DNA of 10,574 nucleotides, taken from contig DASZWW010000501.1 in NCBI GenBank assembly GCA_035546175.1, forward strand, positions 1-10,574, written 5' to 3'. Source of the stretch: DASZFV01 sp035546175. Lineage in GTDB: Bacteria; Myxococcota_A; Polyangia; Fen-1088. The notes under the pieces are model-generated. The model made no database searches and was not told the origin of the DNA. It worked only from the letters and a program-made list of their open reading frames with translations. The position numbers and the translations under genes were made by a program. Positions 7,253-10,574 of the stretch are shown in pieces (the stretch's first letter is position 1; each line of letters starts with the position of its first letter).

Positions 7253-10200
7253 TCAGTTGCTGCAGTTCGCCGTGTCGAACGTGATCGTCGTGCCCGAGGC
7301 CTGGGTCACGCCGAGGTCGACGAAGCCGCTGCACGTCCCGGACAGGAGCTTCACGGGCGTGGGCATCGACAGCGAGCAGTCGGTCGGGCCCGCGAAGGTG
7401 TCGCCCGCGGCGTGGAGCGTGAGCGCGCCCATGTTGGTGGACATCGACACGCACACGCCCGTGACGTCGGGGTTCGATCCCATGGACGCCTGCAGCGTGT
7501 TCCTGCCGGGCGCCGCGCTCGTGCCGAGGTCGATCTGCGACAGGTCGTTGCCCGCCGCCGTGTTGTCGTAGAACGTCACGAGCACGCCGCTCGCGCCGTT
7601 GGCGAGGAAGACGCTGTCCCGCACCTTCACCTTCGTGCCGCCGTAGACGCGCAGGCCCGAGGTCGGGTTGCCCCAGGCGACGAGGCCGTCGATCGTGCTC
7701 TGGCCCGTCTCGCTCGGCTTCTTGAAGATGCGCACGCCGGCCGAGGCGTTGCCGCTCACGACCACGGTGCCCTGCCCGTTGAGCGGGGTCACGGGCACGC
7801 CCGAGATCGAGAGGACGCCCGTGGCCGACACCGAGATGCCGTCCTGCGTGTTGTTGAGGAACGACGTCGGCGCCTGGCCGGCCGCGACGGCGATCGTGAC
7901 GGAGCCGCCGCTCACGTCGAGGCCGTCGCGCCTCTTGACGGTCGTGCCCGCGCCCTTGACCGTGACGCCCTGGCCGATCGACACGAGGCCGTTCGAGACG
8001 GAGATGCCGGTGCCGCCCGTGTTCTGGACCGTCGTGTACTGGAGCGCCGCGGCCTTGCCCGCGCCCGGCGCGATGGCGATGGCGATGCCCGAGGTGTTCG
8101 ACGAGCCGTCGATGGTGAGCGGCGCCGAGGGATCGGGGAGGATCGACGCCTGGTCGCCCGCCAGCTGGAAGCCGGCGATGTTCGAGAGGCTGGGGTCGGC
8201 GCTCGCCGGCAGCGTCAGCGAGATCGGGCCCGCCTTCGTGGTGATCGTGACGTTGCCGGGCACGAGCAGCGGCAGCGTCTCGGTGCCCGCGAGGGCGACC
8301 GTCTGGCTCGCCGAGCCGACGATGACGATCTGCGTGCCGGCGGCGGCGAAGCCGCCCGCGACCTGGAGCGCGCGCGTCACGGTCTTGAAGCTGCAGGCCG
8401 CGTTGGCGCCCGCGCCGTTCTGGCCGCTGCCCGTCGCCGTGGCGTCGTTGCCGTTCACGGGGTCGACGAAGTACTTGTTGCCCGTCACCGGCGAGCAGCC
8501 CGTGCAGTGGTTGGCCACGCAGGAGTAGGCCGCGCCGAACGACGGGTTGCTCGTGCAGTCCACGTCGGCGCAGCAGTTGCCGGGGACGCACAGGCTGTTG
8601 CAGCAGAAGTCGTTGCCGTTCGCCGCGCACGCGCCGCTGGCGCTGCAGGCCGACGAGACGCACTGGCCCGTCGAGGGCTGCGCGGGCGTCGTGTGGCAGA
8701 TGGTGCTCGAGCCGTAGAGCGCGTCCTCCTGGCACTGCTGGTCCGAGCTGCAGGCGCCGCAGCGGTTCGCCGCGACGGCGCCGCACACGAGGCCCGCGTT
8801 CGCGCCCGTGCAGTCGGCGCTCGTGGCGTGGCAGTCGCCCTGCTGGCAGACGCCCTCGAAGCAGATGTTGCCCGCGCCGTAGGCGGGGTCGCCCGTGCAC
8901 TCGCCGTCGACCGAGCAGCCGCCGCAGGTGTTGGCGACCGACGAGCCGCAGAGCTGGCCGCCGGGGCAGTCGCCCGTGGCCGTGCAATCGCCCGGCGTGC
9001 ACGCGCCCCCGAGGCAGATCGTCGAGGTGCCGTAGGCGGCGTCGCCCTGGCAGATGGAGTCGTTCGCGCAGGCCACGCACGAGTGCGTCGGCGTGTCGCA
9101 GACCTTCCCGCCCGAGCAGCTCGACGACGTGCGGCACTGGCCGACGATGCAGACGTTGCCCTCGCACAGGTGGCCCGGGCCGTAGGCCGAGGCGGCCTGG
9201 CAGGCGGCGTCGCTCGAGCACGCTTCGCACGAGTGCGTCTGCGCGTTGCAGATCTGGCCGCCGCCGCACTCGGACGTGTCGTGGCAGGTGCCGGAGACGC
9301 ACGCGCCGCCGATGCAGAGGTGGTTCATGCCGTAGCCCGCGACGCACTCGCCGTCGTTCGAGCACGCGCCGCACAGGTGCGTCGTCGTGTCGCACAGCCC
9401 GCCGGCGCACTCGGGCGTCGTCCGGCACTCGCCGGTCACGCACGCGCCCGCGATGCAGAGGTGCTGCGGCCCGTAGCCGAGCACGCAGGCCATGTCGCTG
9501 CCGCACGTCGTACACATGAACGTGTTGGGGTCGCAGACCTGGCCGGCGGCGCAGTCCGTCGCCGCGCGGCACGTGCCGGGGATGCAGCTGCCGTTGACGC
9601 ACAGGTGGTTCGCGCCGTAGTCGTTGACGCACGCCTGGTCGCTCGCGCAGGCGCCGCACGTGAAGGCGCTCGTGTTGCAGATGCGCCCGCCGCCGCAGTC
9701 GCCCGTCGTGCGGCAGTCGCCCGCGATGCAGGCGCCGCCCACGCACAGGTGGTTCGCGCCGTAGCCCGAGACGCACTGGTTGTCGGTCGTGCACCCCGTG
9801 CACATGAAGGTGCTGCCGTCGCAGAGCTCGCCCGACGGGCAGTCGCCGGCCACGCGGCACTCGCCCGCGGTGCAACCCCCGTTCACGCAGAGGTGGTTCG
9901 CGCCGTACTGCGTCTGGCAGGCGGCGTCGCCCGAGCAGGCCGTGCACGTGTTCGAGACGCAGACCTTGCCGTTGCTGCAGTCGGTGCCCGTCCGGCAGTC
10001 GCCCGCGATGCAGGTGCCGCCCACGCAGAGGTGGCCCGCCCCGTAGCTCGACTGGCACGCGGCGTCGCTCGCGCAGTCGGTGCAGGTGCTGGTGTTGCCG
10101 TCGCACACCTTGCCGGTCGGGCAGTCGGACGCCGTGTGGCACTGGCCCATCGTGCAGAGGCCGTTGACGCAGATGTGCCCGCTGCCGTAGGCGGCAGCGC

Positions 10201-10574
10201 AGTCCGGATCGTTCGTGCAGGAGACGCAGGCGTGGTTGGGCGTGTCGCAGAGCAAGCCGAGCGAGCAGTCCGTCGTCGTGCGGCACTCGCCCGAGACGCA
10301 CTCGCCGCCGATGCACAGGAAGCCCGCGCCGTAGACGCTCTGGCAGTGCGCGTCGGTGTCGCAGTTGACGCAGACGTTGTCGCCCGTGCAGAAGCCGCGG
10401 CCGCCGCTCGGCAGGATGCAGTCGGTGCCGTCGCAGTTGCTGCCGCCGTTGTCGCCGACGCCGCCCTGGCCGCCGCCCGCGCCGGCCGCGTCGGAGCCCG
10501 CGTCCATCCCGCCGGCGCCGCCGCCGCCGCCCGAGCCGCCGCTCGCGTCGGCGTCCGACCCGCCGGCGTCCATG
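7253..10574 (-). CDS. Giant secreted Cys-repeat and beta-helix protein, 5' end beyond window
   Basis: At least 1106 residues, about 10% Cys in total and mostly in the first 700. The first visible codon (ATG at 10573) lies within a Gly/Ala/Asp linker in which MDAG occurs twice (residues 1 and 23), so the true start, probably with a signal peptide or lipobox, is outside the window. Residues 46-640 hold 12 tandem units of 46-62 residues with eight cysteines each, typified by CxxCxxDxxC, then YGxxHLCxxGxC and GxCRxxxDCxxGxxC. A degenerate Cys-rich hinge with CC pairs follows (641-693). Then KYFVDPVNGNDA (700-711) and FKTVTRAL (729-736) open a DUF1565/pectate-lyase-like right-handed beta-helix running to the end (GGTGISVSNGLVSIG, ANGASGVLVTFY and similar). 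No C-terminal anchor or sorting motif is seen. The Cys spacing recalls Dickkopf N-terminal-type domains, as far as can be judged by eye. The expected role is disulfide-stabilised surface or matrix adhesion or carbohydrate contact, by inference only. Enzymatic residues are not evident. Confidence 0.8.
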   Translation of the reverse strand, partial: MDAGGSDADASGGSGGGGGAGGMDAGSDAAGAGGGQGGVGDNGGSNCDGTDCILPSGGRGFCTGDNVCVNCDTDAHCQSVYGAGFLCIGGECVSGECRTTTDCSLGLLCDTPNHACVSCTNDPDCAAAYGSGHICVNGLCTMGQCHTASDCPTGKVCDGNTSTCTDCASDAACQSSYGAGHLCVGGTCIAGDCRTGTDCSNGKVCVSNTCTACSGDAACQTQYGANHLCVNGGCTAGECRVAGDCPSGELCDGSTFMCTGCTTDNQCVSGYGANHLCVGGACIAGDCRTTGDCGGGRICNTSAFTCGACASDQACVNDYGANHLCVNGSCIPGTCRAATDCAAGQVCDPNTFMCTTCGSDMACVLGYGPQHLCIAGACVTGECRTTPECAGGLCDTTTHLCGACSNDGECVAGYGMNHLCIGGACVSGTCHDTSECGGGQICNAQTHSCEACSSDAACQAASAYGPGHLCEGNVCIVGQCRTSSSCSGGKVCDTPTHSCVACANDSICQGDAAYGTSTICLGGACTPGDCTATGDCPGGQLCGSSVANTCGGCSVDGECTGDPAYGAGNICFEGVCQQGDCHATSADCTGANAGLVCGAVAANRCGACSSDQQCQEDALYGSSTICHTTPAQPSTGQCVSSACSASGACAANGNDFCCNSLCVPGNCCADVDCTSNPSFGAAYSCVANHCTGCSPVTGNKYFVDPVNGNDATATGSGQNGAGANAACSFKTVTRALQVAGGFAAAGTQIVIVGSASQTVALAGTETLPLLVPGNVTITTKAGPISLTLPASADPSLSNIAGFQLAGDQASILPDPSAPLTIDGSSNTSGIAIAIAPGAGKAAALQYTTVQNTGGTGISVSNGLVSIGQGVTVKGAGTTVKRRDGLDVSGGSVTIAVAAGQAPTSFLNNTQDGISVSATGVLSISGVPVTPLNGQGTVVVSGNASAGVRIFKKPSETGQSTIDGLVAWGNPTSGLRVYGGTKVKVRDSVFLANGASGVLVTFYDNTAAGNDLSQIDLGTSAAPGRNTLQASMGSNPDVTGVCVSMSTNMGALTLHAAGDTFAGPTDCSLSMPTPVKLLSGTCSGFVDLGVTQASGTTITFDTANCSN
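8654..10438 (-). repeat. Twelve tandem Cys-rich units, mostly 144 bp, within the giant protein
   Basis: Units start at residues 46, 95, 143, 191, 237, 285, 333, 381, 428, 478, 528 and 579, and the array ends at 640. Lengths are 49, 48, 48, 46, 48, 48, 48, 47, 50, 50, 51 and 62 residues. Each has exactly eight Cys (96 in total). The spacing C-x2-C-x5-C in the unit centre is constant, and the next gap to HLC is 9 residues in the first eight units but 11 in the last four. Units near the N-terminus are the most alike in DNA; those next to the beta-helix are longer and more diverged. Confidence 0.9.

Noticed and set aside
7194..10316. A 1040-codon open frame on the minus strand overlapping the Cys-rich gene
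   Set aside because: It is a +1/+2 shadow of the Cys-repeat gene with an Arg/His/Leu-rich composition and no recognisable domain.
8654..10438. The regular ~144-bp repeats as a possible CRISPR or non-coding satellite
   Set aside because: The periodicity is protein-coding: units keep frame and preserve eight Cys codons with no short identical repeat separated by unique spacers.

Overview
The window is very GC-rich, with almost every third codon position G or C. Its gene content points to a Myxococcota (delta-proteobacterial) genome, probably of the Polyangia type. The main clues are a secreted protein with a Gly/Ala/Asp-rich linker, tandem Cys-rich units and a DUF1565-like beta-helix; a short single-TM protein translationally coupled to an ECF sigma factor; and a Pro-rich linked beta-barrel protein. 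This is inference from composition and protein style, because no rRNA or other taxonomic marker is present. I see no tRNA, rRNA, CRISPR array, insertion sequence or phage gene.

Layout, left to right. (1) 1-886, minus strand: the N-terminal 295 codons of an exported TPR-repeat protein that runs off the left edge. (2) 887-1064: a short divergent intergenic region. (3) 1065-1933, plus strand: an ECF-type RNA polymerase sigma factor overlapping by 4 bases (ATGA) an 83-residue single-TM protein, the likely membrane anti-sigma or tether. (4) 2016-2759, plus strand: an outer-membrane beta-barrel protein with a signal peptide, a Pro-rich linker and a C-terminal Phe. (5) 2760-2813: a hairpin-rich convergent intergenic region. 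(6) 2814-7176, minus strand: topoisomerase IV, parC followed 22 bases later by parE. (7) 7177-7252: a short intergenic region with two overlapping hairpins. (8) 7253-10574, minus strand: a giant Cys-rich repeat protein (at least 1106 residues) whose 5' end lies beyond the right edge.

How the genes relate. ParC and ParE form the A2B2 heterotetramer that decatenates daughter chromosomes, and their spacing indicates one transcript. The sigma factor and its overlapping membrane partner form a signal-transduction pair. The beta-barrel gene lies 82 bases downstream on the same strand and could be a target or passenger of that circuit, but it has its own strong ribosome binding site. The repeat protein is an independent surface or secreted protein. 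Its 12 units of eight cysteines, followed by a beta-helix, are the most unusual structure here, and their DNA preserves a 282-bp two-unit duplication. No wholly new multi-gene system is evident. The best candidates for under-described biology are this repeat protein and the minimal, zinc-motif-free anti-sigma candidate.
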